NCBI GenBank assembly: GCA_903911985.1
Contig: CAIWFP010000256.1
Span: forward strand, 1-6,121
Length of the DNA: 6,121 bases
Direction of reading: 5' to 3'
DNA from: an uncultured Sphingomonadales bacterium
GTDB taxonomy: Bacteria; Pseudomonadota; Alphaproteobacteria; Sphingomonadales; Sphingomonadaceae
The translations under genes were made by a program, and so were the position numbers. The notes under the pieces were generated by a model. That model made no database searches. It saw only the letters and a list, made by a program, of their open reading frames with translations, and had not been told where the DNA came from. Of this stretch, positions 1 through 5,873 are shown piece by piece (within the stretch, counting starts at the first letter, position 1; the number at the start of each line of letters is the position of its first letter).

Positions 1-902
1 CCCGAGGCCAGTTCCGCCCGCACCGGCACCGCGCGCTCGGCGGCGGCAGTTGGGGTCGGGGCGCGCCAGTCGGCGGCGAAATCGGCGAGAGTTGTGTCCG
101 TCTCGTGGCCGACGGCGGAGATGATTGGGATGGTGCAATCCGCTATCGCGCGGACCACCTCCTCCTCGTTGAACGCCCAGAGATCCTCGATGGAACCGCC
201 GCCCCGCGCGACGATGACCAGATCGGGCCGGGGGATGGCACCGCCGGGCGTCCCCAAAGCCGGGAGCGCGGAAAACCCCCGGACCGCCGCTGCCACCTGA
301 GCCGCTGCCCCCTGCCCCTGCACCAGCACCGGCCACACCAGCACATGGCAGGGCCAGCGATCCGCCAGCCGGTGGAGAATATCGCGAATCACCGCGCCGG
401 TGGGGCTGGTCACCACGCCGATCACGCGCGGCAGGAAGGGGATCGGGCGCTTGCGCTCGGGCGAGAACAGGCCCTCCGCCTCCAGCCGCGCCTTGGTTTT
501 TGCGAGCAAGGCCAGCAGCGCGCCCTCGCCGGCGATCTCCATGCGATCGATCACCAGCTGATAGTTGGAACGCCCCGGGTATGTGGTCAGCTTGCCGCTG
601 GCGACGACCTCCACCCCATCCTCCGGCGCGAAGGACAGGCGGGCGACATTGCCCTTCCACATCACCCCATCCAGCCGCGCGCCCTCATCCTTGAGCGAGA
701 GGTATAGATGCCCCGAGGCCGCCCGCTTTACCCCCGACAGCTCGCCGCGCACCCGCACGAAGCCGAAGCGATCCTCCACCACCCGCTTCAGGCTGAGCGA
801 AATCTCGGTGATGGTAAGCGGCTCGGCGTTGTCGCCGGGGGCAGAGCGCGCTACCAGCCCGGCTTCTTCTGATTCACTGGAATAGGGTGGTAAGGCGGCC
901 AT
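1..902 (-). CDS. xseA: Exodeoxyribonuclease VII large subunit, N-terminal 300 residues (3' end outside window)
   Basis: XseA is the catalytic large subunit of exonuclease VII; with several copies of XseB it degrades single-stranded DNA to oligonucleotides in the cytoplasm, in repair and recombination. The reading frame is open from an ATG at 902 to the window edge. It shows an N-terminal OB-fold region (about residues 28-125, with the stretch LKRVVEDRFGFVRVRGELSG and later DGVMWKG) and then the start of the exonuclease VII large-subunit domain. Conserved blocks are VVTSPTGAVIRDI (163-175), VARGGGSIEDLW (231-242) and SAVGHETDTT (262-271). The family is usually about 400-500 residues, so roughly 100-200 residues are missing. 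The ATG at 902 is preceded by AGGA five bases upstream, and the N-terminus looks right for sphingomonad homologues. The start codon overlaps that of divergent purD. No clear promoter was found, and it would have to lie inside purD. Confidence 0.95.
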   Translation of the reverse strand, partial: MAALPPYSSESEEAGLVARSAPGDNAEPLTITEISLSLKRVVEDRFGFVRVRGELSGVKRAASGHLYLSLKDEGARLDGVMWKGNVARLSFAPEDGVEVVASGKLTTYPGRSNYQLVIDRMEIAGEGALLALLAKTKARLEAEGLFSPERKRPIPFLPRVIGVVTSPTGAVIRDILHRLADRWPCHVLVWPVLVQGQGAAAQVAAAVRGFSALPALGTPGGAIPRPDLVIVARGGGSIEDLWAFNEEEVVRAIADCTIPIISAVGHETDTTLADFAADWRAPTPTAAAERAVPVRAELAS

Positions 903-903
903 G
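900..903. other. Shared CATG: overlapping start codons of divergent xseA and purD
   Basis: The palindrome CATG supplies ATG on the plus strand (901-903, purD) and ATG on the minus strand (902-900, xseA). Both starts have a credible Shine-Dalgarno: AAGG at 893-896 region for purD (bases taaggcggcc before ATG) and AGGA on the minus strand at about 908-911 for xseA. There is therefore no intergenic DNA, and each gene's ribosome-binding site and promoter lie in the other's coding sequence. The coordinates are read directly; which start is used in the cell is inferred. Confidence 0.8.
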
Positions 904-2202
904 AATATCCTGCTGCTTGGTTCGGGCGGTCGCGAAGATGCGCTGGCGTGGAAGCTGGCGCAATCCTCTGTGTTGCAAGCCGATGCTTTTGGCCCCGGAA
1001 AGCTTTATGCCGCGCCCGGTAATCCGGGCATCGCGCGCCATGCGGAACTGGTGGCGCTGGATGCCACGGACCATGCCGCGACAATCGGTTTTTGCGATGC
1101 CCATTCGGTCGGGCTGGTGGTCATCGGGCCAGAGGCGCCGCTGGTCGATGGCCTTGCCGATAGTCTGCGGGGCGCGGGCGTGGCGGTGTTTGGCCCCAGC
1201 AAGGCCGCTGCCCAGTTGGAAGGCTCCAAGGGCTTCACCAAGGATCTGTGCGAGCGGGCGGGAATTCCCACCGCGGGCTATGCGCGGGTGCGCAATGAGA
1301 CTGACGCGCTGGCGGCGCTGAGGCGCTTTGGCGCGCCGGTGGTGGTCAAGGCCGATGGCCTCGCCGCCGGCAAGGGCGTTACCGTGGCGATGACCATGGG
1401 TGAGGCCGAGGAAGCCGTGCGAGAGATCTTCTCCGGCCGTTTCGGTGAAGCCGGGGCGGAAGCGGTGATCGAGGAATTCATGGAGGGCGAGGAGGCCAGC
1501 TTCTTTGCCCTCACCGACGGCGCCTCCATCCTCGCCTTTGCCAGCGCGCAGGATCACAAGCGTGTGGGCGAGGGCGACACCGGCCCCAACACCGGCGGCA
1601 TGGGCGCCTATTCCCCCGCGCGGGTGCTGACGCCGACGCTGGAGGGCGAAGTGATGACCCACATCATCGCCCCCACCGTTCGCGCCATGGCCGAGGAGGG
1701 CACGCCCTATTCCGGCGTGCTGTTCGCCGGGCTGATGCTGACCGCGCAAGGGCCAAAGCTCATCGAATATAACGCCCGCTTTGGCGACCCCGAAACGCAG
1801 GTGATGCTGGCGCGTCTGGAAAGCGACCTGGGCGAGCTGCTGCTGGCCTGCGCCGGGAACCGCCTCGCGACCATGGAGCCGCCGCGCTTCTCGGCCCAAA
1901 CCGCGCTGACCGTGGTGATGGCCGCCAATGGCTATCCAGGAACGCCGGACAAGGGGGGGCTGATCGAGGGTGTCGATGCCGCCGAGGCGACCGGCGCGCA
2001 GGTGTTCCATGCCGGAACCGCCCGCGATGCCAGCGGGGCTCTGGTGGCGAATGGCGGGCGCGTGCTGAATGTGACCGGGCGCGGGGACAGCGTTACCGCC
2101 GCGCAAGGCGCCGCCTATGCCGGGGTGGATGCGCTTGCCGCACCGTCGCTGTTTTGTCGGCGGGATATTGGTTGGCGGGAAGTGGCGCGGGAGGCGGAGT
2201 AG
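901..2202 (+). CDS. purD: Phosphoribosylamine-glycine ligase (GAR synthetase)
   Basis: PurD joins glycine to 5-phosphoribosylamine using ATP, the second step of de novo purine synthesis, in the cytoplasm. The 433 residues match the usual family length (about 420-430). Visible parts are: an N-domain with NILLLGSGGRE (2-12), APGNPGIARHAEL (38-50) and GLVVIGPEAPLVDGLAD (71-87); an ATP-grasp domain with VVVKADGLAAGKGV (147-160), a TGPNTGGMGAYSP block (227-239) and the metal-binding KLIEYNARFGDPETQ (286-300); and a C-domain ending in FCRRDIGWREVARE. Two oddities are near the N-terminus. Residue 13 is Asp (codon GAT, 937-939), where the family has His in GGREHA. The stretch after AQS (residues 23-33) looks several residues longer than usual. 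Both are from memory of the family. The frame is intact and all other motifs are normal, so the enzyme is probably active. The gene appears to be transcribed alone. Confidence 0.97.
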   Translation: MNILLLGSGGREDALAWKLAQSSVLQADAFGPGKLYAAPGNPGIARHAELVALDATDHAATIGFCDAHSVGLVVIGPEAPLVDGLADSLRGAGVAVFGPSKAAAQLEGSKGFTKDLCERAGIPTAGYARVRNETDALAALRRFGAPVVVKADGLAAGKGVTVAMTMGEAEEAVREIFSGRFGEAGAEAVIEEFMEGEEASFFALTDGASILAFASAQDHKRVGEGDTGPNTGGMGAYSPARVLTPTLEGEVMTHIIAPTVRAMAEEGTPYSGVLFAGLMLTAQGPKLIEYNARFGDPETQVMLARLESDLGELLLACAGNRLATMEPPRFSAQTALTVVMAANGYPGTPDKGGLIEGVDAAEATGAQVFHAGTARDASGALVANGGRVLNVTGRGDSVTAAQGAAYAGVDALAAPSLFCRRDIGWREVAREAE

Positions 2203-2205
2203 GGT

Positions 2206-2226
2206 GCGAGGGGGTTACCCCCTCGC
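2206..2226 (+). terminator. Perfect 9-bp hairpin just after the purD stop (possible terminator or mRNA-stabilising hairpin)
   Basis: GCGAGGGGG, a TTA loop and CCCCCTCGC form a perfect GC-rich stem that begins three bases after the purD stop codon. No T-tract follows (next bases are GCTCCCTTTCCC), so it is not a textbook intrinsic terminator. It could block 3' exonucleases, or be only the left limb of the larger inverted-repeat element. Confidence 0.4.
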
Positions 2227-2370
2227 GCTCCCTTTCCCTGTCATTGCCCGCGCCATGGGTTCAGCCTTGGGCGAGGTCGCGGCGCAGTAGCCTTTATAGC
2301 CGCTTCGCGGCGGGGCGCTACGTTCGATGGGAAGCGCCACGCAAAAGAGAAAAGGGAGCGCGAGGGCCAA

Positions 2371-2392
2371 CCGATTTGCATTGGCAAATCGG
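2371..2392. repeat. Perfect 9-bp hairpin, right limb of the repeat element
   Basis: CCGATTTGC (2371-2379), loop ATTG and GCAAATCGG (2384-2392). It is much more AT-rich than its surroundings. The alternative pairing GCCAA (2366-2370) with TTGGC (2381-2385) is also possible. Read on the minus strand it would encode CRFANANR, a peptide I associate with spurious repeat-derived ORFs, so I treat it as structure, not as coding sequence. Confidence 0.6.
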
Positions 2393-2432
2393 CACATCAG
2401 ACTCCCCCCTCGCATCTATCCCTTAATCCTCG

Positions 2433-3482
2433 TCACATCACTTTCGCGCACAGCCTCTTCAAATCCGCCTCCGGCCGCGCGCCGTAATGCGAGATCACCT
2501 CGCCGGCGCAGATGGCGCCCAGCCTGAGGCAGGCCTCCAGCGAGCCCCCGCGCACATGGCCGAACAGGAAGCCGGCGGCGAACAGGTCACCCGCGCCGGT
2601 GGTGTCGATCACATGGTCAACCGGCTCGGCGGGAACGCTGGCGTGTTCGGTGCCGCGAAAGGCGTGGGCGCCCTTCTCGCTGCGGGTCACCACGACGGTG
2701 GGCACTTTGCCATGCAGGCTGGCGAGGCCATCGTGGAAGTCCTCCACCCCGGTCAGGGCGGCCAGCTCGTGCTCGTTGGCGAAGAGGATGTCGATCTGCC
2801 CCGCCTCGATCAGCGCGCGGAAGTCATCGCCGTGGCGGGCGATGACGAAACCGTCGGACAGGGTGAAGGCAACCTCGCGGCCCGCCGCTCGCGCCGCCGC
2901 GATGGCACGACGCATGGCGCTTCGCGGCTCCTCCGGATCCCACAGATAGCCTTCGAGGTAGAGCACCCGGGCCGAGGCGATGGTGGCCTCGTCCACTGCG
3001 GCGGCTGGCAGGAATTGGGCGGCACCCAGAAAAGTGTTCATGGTGCGCTGGCCATCGGGGGAAACGAAAATCAGGCAGCGGGCAGTTGGCGGATCGCCAG
3101 CCGCCGCATTGACCCGGCGGGGCGGCGTGGAGAAATCGATGCCCCCGGCGCGGATATCGTGGGCGAAGACCTCGCCCAGCTGATCATCGGCGACCTGCCC
3201 GATAAAGCCGCATTTCGCGCCCAGCATGGCGAGCCCCGCCAGAGTATTCGCCGCCGAGCCGCCCGAACTCTCCCGCGCCGGGCCCATGGCATCATACAGG
3301 GCGTTGGCCCGCTCGGTGTCGATCAGCATCATGCCGCCGCGCACCATGCCCAACGCCGCGATTGCCGCATCGTCGGCTGGCGCCATGACATCAACGATGG
3401 CGTTGCCAATGCCCACGACATCGAGAGTGCCATCGAGAGTGGCATCGAGGGCGGATCTGCCGGAGTGCGTGGGCGCTGGCAT
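2433..3482 (-). CDS. PfkB-family carbohydrate/nucleoside kinase, adenosine kinase type
   Basis: This is a ribokinase-fold kinase that most likely phosphorylates adenosine (or a related nucleoside or sugar) with ATP, for purine salvage in the cytoplasm. The 349 residues are close to bacterial adenosine-kinase-like proteins (about 330). It shows the N-terminal strand VVGIGNAIVDV (22-32), PfkB signature 1 SGGSAANTLAGLAMLG (73-88), the lid and substrate region PDGQRTMNTFLGAAQFL (142-158), ANEHELAALTG (235-245), and PfkB signature 2 DTTGAGDLFAAGFLFG (293-308), with the presumed catalytic Asp299. The start at 3482 has GAGAG at 3492-3496 (minus strand) nine bases upstream. An N-terminal extension of about 20 residues carries a three-copy repeat. 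The gene converges on purD and diverges from the lipoprotein gene. Substrate choice cannot be settled from sequence; the name follows the overall resemblance to alphaproteobacterial adenosine kinases. Confidence 0.88.
   Translation of the reverse strand: MPAPTHSGRSALDATLDGTLDVVGIGNAIVDVMAPADDAAIAALGMVRGGMMLIDTERANALYDAMGPARESSGGSAANTLAGLAMLGAKCGFIGQVADDQLGEVFAHDIRAGGIDFSTPPRRVNAAAGDPPTARCLIFVSPDGQRTMNTFLGAAQFLPAAAVDEATIASARVLYLEGYLWDPEEPRSAMRRAIAAARAAGREVAFTLSDGFVIARHGDDFRALIEAGQIDILFANEHELAALTGVEDFHDGLASLHGKVPTVVVTRSEKGAHAFRGTEHASVPAEPVDHVIDTTGAGDLFAAGFLFGHVRGGSLEACLRLGAICAGEVISHYGARPEADLKRLCAKVM
3419..3454. repeat. Three tandem 12-bp copies in the 5' end of the kinase gene
   Basis: CATCGAGAGTGC (3419-3430), CATCGAGAGTGG (3431-3442) and CATCGAGGGCGG (3443-3454) are consecutive; copies 1 and 2 differ at one base. 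On the minus strand they encode three four-residue units within residues 11-21 (ALDATLDGTLD). The unit is a multiple of three, so copy number could change without breaking the frame. Confidence 0.85.
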
Positions 3483-3606
3483 AATATATTGCTCTCTTTC
3501 GCGTGGCGAACAGGGTGGGCCTCCGCCGACTAGCCGCTAGCAGGGGTCGCGGCAAGGTTAACGCGATGCGCGGTGGCCATGATGCCGGGCGAATATGTCT
3601 TGCCGA

Positions 3607-3636
3607 TTGACAGGGGAGTGTGGACTGCGGAATTAT
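3607..3636 (+). promoter_or_regulatory. Sigma70-like promoter for the lipoprotein gene
   Basis: A consensus -35 box TTGACA (3607-3612) is followed, after 18 bases, by AATTAT (3631-3636), which matches four of six -10 consensus bases. The expected transcription start, about seven bases past the -10, falls at about 3643-3644, on the ATG of the downstream gene. Only base matches support this. Confidence 0.5.
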
Positions 3637-3643
3637 CCGGCAA

Positions 3644-4120
3644 ATGCCTGTCTATGCCCGCCCTGTCCCCGTCCCTTTTCGCGGCCATCTGCCGAATCGC
3701 CCGCGCAGTGCGTGCCTGTTGGCCATGCTGGGTCCGGCGCTGCTGCTGTTGTCCGGCTGCGGTGATGGAGAGCGGGTCGTTCGCGCGGATAGGCCCCCGG
3801 CCGGGGCGGCGCGAACCTTGCCGGTTCTCCATGCCTCCCCGCCGCCACCGGTGCATGTGCAACAGCTGCCGGGGGTGGAAGGCGTGATCGGTGCCGATGC
3901 CGCCGCGCTGATCCGCCTTTTCGGCAAGCCCCGGCTGGATGAGCGGGAGGGCGACGCGCGCAAGCTGCAATTTGCCGGCACGCCATGCGTACTGGATATC
4001 TATCTCTATCCACTGTCGCAGGGCAGGGCGCCAGTCGCCAGTTTCGTCAGCACGCGGCGCGGGGGCGATGGCCGCGAGGTTGACCGCGCCGCCTGCATCG
4101 CCCTGCTGCGGCGGCGCTAG
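3644..4120 (+). CDS. Predicted small lipoprotein of unknown function
   Basis: With the ATG at 3644 the product is 158 residues. A hydrophobic stretch, ACLLAMLGPALLLLSGC, ends in a lipobox (LSGC) with Cys39 as the predicted lipidated residue, preceded by an Arg-rich n-region. A Pro-rich linker follows (HASPPPPVHV). The probable globular part starts at about residue 80, with LIRLFGKPRLDEREGDARKL and then FAGTPCVLDIYLYP. Cys115 and Cys151 could form a disulphide in the periplasm. I recall similar uncharacterised proteins in sphingomonads but know no function. Start choice is uncertain. A GTG at 3620 would add eight residues but lies between the -35 and -10 boxes of the proposed promoter. An ATG at 3725 would leave a short signal peptide with no positive charge. 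The ATG at 3644 has no clear Shine-Dalgarno, consistent with leaderless translation. Confidence 0.75.
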   Translation: MPVYARPVPVPFRGHLPNRPRSACLLAMLGPALLLLSGCGDGERVVRADRPPAGAARTLPVLHASPPPPVHVQQLPGVEGVIGADAAALIRLFGKPRLDEREGDARKLQFAGTPCVLDIYLYPLSQGRAPVASFVSTRRGGDGREVDRAACIALLRRR

Positions 4121-4130
4121 GGCATTTTTT
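4100..4130 (+). terminator. Intrinsic terminator at the end of the lipoprotein gene
   Basis: GCCCT (4100-4104) pairs with AGGGC (4119-4123), and GC (4105-4106) can extend the stem across a one-base bulge, with a GC-rich loop. It is followed by A and six Ts (4125-4130). The stem includes the stop codon at 4118-4120. The short stem with bulge keeps confidence moderate, but the T-run stands out in this GC-rich DNA. Confidence 0.5.
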
Positions 4131-4175
4131 AGCTGATGACCCGGAAAATGCGGCCAACCAATAAATTGGGCTGAT

Positions 4176-4856
4176 TTAGCGCGCCTGAGCCGCCCTGCGG
4201 ACCGCCTCCACTTCCGGCTGCTCCAGGAAGCCATCGTGGTTGGTATCCACGGCGTTGAACCGCTTGTGCTCATAGGCCAGCAGATCATCCAGCGTGATGC
4301 CGGCGCGGTAATGGATGTTCGCGCGGGTGATGACGAGGGCGCTCAGTGGCTCGATGACATCGGCCAGCGCGTCGTCCCGATCATTGTTGGCCAGCTCGGG
4401 CGCCAGCGTATCGGGCACGAGGCGCGCGGCATAGGCGGCGCATTGCGAGGCTGCGGCCGAACCCATGTCCTGCTGCCAGGCGGTGAATTCGGCGAGGCTG
4501 ATCGCACCGTCGTGGTTGGTGTCAATGTCGTGGAACCTCGCGCGAATGGCCTCTTCGCGGCGGGCGGTCAGCAGTGATTCGAGTTCGGCCAGCGTGACCA
4601 TGCCGTCGCGGTTGACATCGGCCCGGGCGAACATGGCCGCCACCGCCTTGTCAAAGCGTTCCACACCGATCGGCTTGAGATATTCATGCGGGTGATATTC
4701 GCCGATCCGGGCGGCGCGCGGTTCATTGTCGTCGGCGCTCTGCTGCGGGACGACTTGGTTCATCCCGCCACGCCCCCCGCCCTGAGCCAGAGCCGGGCTG
4801 GCCGTCAGCAGCAATCCGATTACGCCCAAAGTCGCACACAGTGCCAGTTTCCGCAT
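4176..4856 (-). CDS. Secreted EF-hand calcium-binding protein, three EF-hand loops
   Basis: The 226-residue product begins MRKLALCATLGVIGLLLTASPALA, a Sec signal peptide with likely cleavage after Ala24, so it is probably periplasmic. Three canonical 12-residue EF-hand loops are visible: DVNRDGMVTLAE (80-91), DTNHDGAISLAE (112-123) and DTNHDGFLEQPE (204-215). All have Asp/Asn at positions 1, 3 and 5, Gly at 6 and Glu at 12, so calcium binding is likely. The first two are a typical close pair; the third lies about 80 residues further on, after a region that may hide a degenerate fourth loop around ITLDDLLAYEHKRF (187-200). The ATG at 4856 has GAGGG seven bases upstream (4864-4868); the frame stays open to 5132, but that overlaps sufA and lacks signal-peptide logic. 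It lies 97 bp downstream of sufA on the same strand. The role is unknown; calcium sensing or buffering is inferred only. Confidence 0.85.
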   Translation of the reverse strand: MRKLALCATLGVIGLLLTASPALAQGGGRGGMNQVVPQQSADDNEPRAARIGEYHPHEYLKPIGVERFDKAVAAMFARADVNRDGMVTLAELESLLTARREEAIRARFHDIDTNHDGAISLAEFTAWQQDMGSAAASQCAAYAARLVPDTLAPELANNDRDDALADVIEPLSALVITRANIHYRAGITLDDLLAYEHKRFNAVDTNHDGFLEQPEVEAVRRAAQAR

Positions 4857-4953
4857 CACCCATCCCTCGTGAATCAACCCGCCCGGTCTCTGCCAGACTT
4901 GGGGCCGCTTGGATAGACAAAGGGGCCTGTGCGGGAAAGTCGTCCCCGATGGA

Positions 4954-5337
4954 TCAGATCGTGAAGCTCTCGCCACAGCCGCAGGCGCCCTTGGCATTCG
5001 GGTTTTCGAACACGAAGCCAGCGGTAAAATCATCCTCCACCCAGTCCATGGTGCTGCCCACCAGATAGAGCACGCTGGCGCCATCGATGAAGAAAGCGCC
5101 ACCGGGAGTATCGATGCGCTCGTCCATGGCATTGGCTTGGGTCACATAATCCACCGAATAGGCCAGACCCGAGCAGCCCCGGCGCGGGGTGGAGAGCTTG
5201 ACGCCGATCGCCCCTTCCGGCGCCTTGCCCATCAGTTCGGCCACGCGCGCCTCGGCCGAGGGGGTGAGGGTGACGGCGGCAGGGCGCGGGCGGCGGCCCG
5301 TGGTTGGCGTCGTGATGGTGGTTGGCGTGTCATTCAT
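4954..5337 (-). CDS. sufA: A-type iron-sulphur cluster carrier (HesB/IscA/SufA/ErpA family)
   Basis: This family carries assembled Fe-S clusters from the scaffold to apoproteins in the cytoplasm. The 127-residue product has a variable N-terminus rich in Thr, Pro and Arg (1-20), then the HesB-like domain. The three cluster-ligand cysteines are present: Cys55 in PRRGCSGLAY, and Cys119 and Cys121 in GACGCGESF. The start ATG at 5337 shares one base with the stop of the upstream DUF59 gene (TGATG) and has GGGGA seven bases before it; a start further upstream (5403) is possible but would only add non-conserved residues from the overlapping frame. Position at the end of a SUF operon favours SufA over ErpA or IscA, which sequence alone separates poorly. 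Confidence 0.92.
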   Translation of the reverse strand: MNDTPTTITTPTTGRRPRPAAVTLTPSAEARVAELMGKAPEGAIGVKLSTPRRGCSGLAYSVDYVTQANAMDERIDTPGGAFFIDGASVLYLVGSTMDWVEDDFTAGFVFENPNAKGACGCGESFTI

Positions 5338-5873
5338 CACAACATCCCCAGTTCGAGGCGGGCCTCGTCGCTCATCTTGGCGGGGTCCCATGGCGGATCC
5401 CAAACGAGATTGACCTCGGCATCACGCACACCAGGCACCGAGGCAACGCGCAGTTCCACCTCGCCGGGCATCGATTCGGCCACCGGGCAATGCGGTGTGG
5501 TCAGGGTCATGGTGACAATGACGGCGGCCTCGGGGCTCACCTCCACCCCATAGATCAGGCCGAGATCGTAGATATTCACTGGAATCTCGGGGTCGAAGAT
5601 GTCGCGCAAGGCGGCGATTACCGCCTCGTAGAGCGCGCCGCCGGGCTCGCCCGCGCTCACGCCCTCAGGCTGCTGGCTGAGGAAACCCTCGAGATAGTCC
5701 TTTTTGCGCTCCAGCTTGTCGGCCGGGGTTTCGGGCGAGGCAGGGGCATCCTCGACGCGTTCCCCGGCGGATGCGTGAAGCGCATCCTCGACTCTGGCAC
5801 GCGGCGGGGTGGGGGCACTCTCCACCGTCTCGACCGTGAAACGGGGAGTCTCTTTCTGGGCTTCGGGGGACAT
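5337..5873 (-). CDS. sufT: SUF-associated DUF59/MIP18-family Fe-S assembly protein (SufT-like)
   Basis: DUF59 proteins act as accessory factors in Fe-S protein maturation and are often encoded in SUF operons of alphaproteobacteria. The product has 178 residues. The conserved part runs from about 77 to the end: LYEAVIAALRDIFDPEIPVNI and DLGLIYGVEV (81-112), TMTLTTPHCPVAESMPGEVE with the conserved Cys129, and NLVWDPPWDP followed by AKMSDEARLELGML at the C-terminus. The first 50 or so residues are acidic, Pro-rich and probably disordered, with RVEDA repeated at 27-31 and 39-43. KLERKKDYLEGFL (53-65) resembles the segment that precedes the domain in relatives. The ATG at 5873 overlaps the sufS stop by one base (TAATG) and has AAGGA ten bases upstream; it ends overlapping sufA. 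The symbol sufT follows family usage and is a broad label. Confidence 0.9.
   Translation of the reverse strand: MSPEAQKETPRFTVETVESAPTPPRARVEDALHASAGERVEDAPASPETPADKLERKKDYLEGFLSQQPEGVSAGEPGGALYEAVIAALRDIFDPEIPVNIYDLGLIYGVEVSPEAAVIVTMTLTTPHCPVAESMPGEVELRVASVPGVRDAEVNLVWDPPWDPAKMSDEARLELGML

Larger units (their letters stand above)
2205..2414. repeat. Nested inverted-repeat element between the 3' ends of purD and the PfkB kinase
   Basis: This non-coding block is bounded by a 10-bp perfect inverted repeat, TGCGAGGGGG (2205-2214) and CCCCCTCGCA (2405-2414). Inside it a 16-bp perfect inverted repeat, CCCTCGCGCTCCCTTT (2220-2235) and AAAGGGAGCGCGAGGG (2351-2366), encloses 115 bp. Two local 9-bp hairpins sit at 2206-2226 and 2371-2392. 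Smaller stems lie in the core: GTAGC/GCTAC (2287-2291/2317-2321), CCGC-TTC-GCGG (2300-2310) and GGCGCT/AGCGCC (2314-2319/2333-2338). The two long-range stems plus the right hairpin form a three-way junction; the left hairpin uses the same bases as both long stems, so it excludes them. Placement at a convergent 3'-3' junction is typical of REP-like or small MITE-like repeats. I recall similar motifs in sphingomonad intergenic DNA but cannot confirm it. No transposase and no convincing gene is present. Confidence 0.7.

Noticed and set aside
105..707. 200-residue plus-strand frame opposite xseA
   Set aside because: Antisense to unambiguous XseA motifs, with shadow-like composition.
874..2106. 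410-residue open frame on the minus strand opposite purD
   Set aside because: It lies entirely antisense to a clear purD gene, has a composition rich in His, Arg and Gly typical of GC-rich shadow frames, and shows no recognisable motif.
2215..2415. 66-residue minus-strand frame (with CRFANANR) inside the intergenic repeat
   Set aside because: It is made largely of the inverted-repeat limbs, and the peptide resembles spurious repeat-derived ORFs I remember from sphingomonads. Structure explains it better than coding.
2487..3533. 348-residue open frame on the plus strand opposite the PfkB kinase
   Set aside because: The minus strand has both PfkB signatures; this frame is its shadow in high-GC DNA.
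4158..4169. CCAAT-AA-ATTGG inverted repeat between the convergent lipoprotein and EF-hand genes
   Set aside because: Five bp with a two-base loop is too weak for a terminator stem, and no T-run follows on the minus strand; possible by chance in this AT-richer gap.
4857..4953. Possible terminator or promoter in the sufA/EF-hand gap
   Set aside because: Short G-runs and C-runs can be paired loosely, but no stem with a T-tract and no convincing -35/-10 pair was found.
4857..5132. Upstream extension of the EF-hand gene to an ATG at 5132
   Set aside because: It would overlap more than half of sufA and bury the signal peptide; the ATG at 4856 has a good ribosome-binding site and starts a clear signal sequence.
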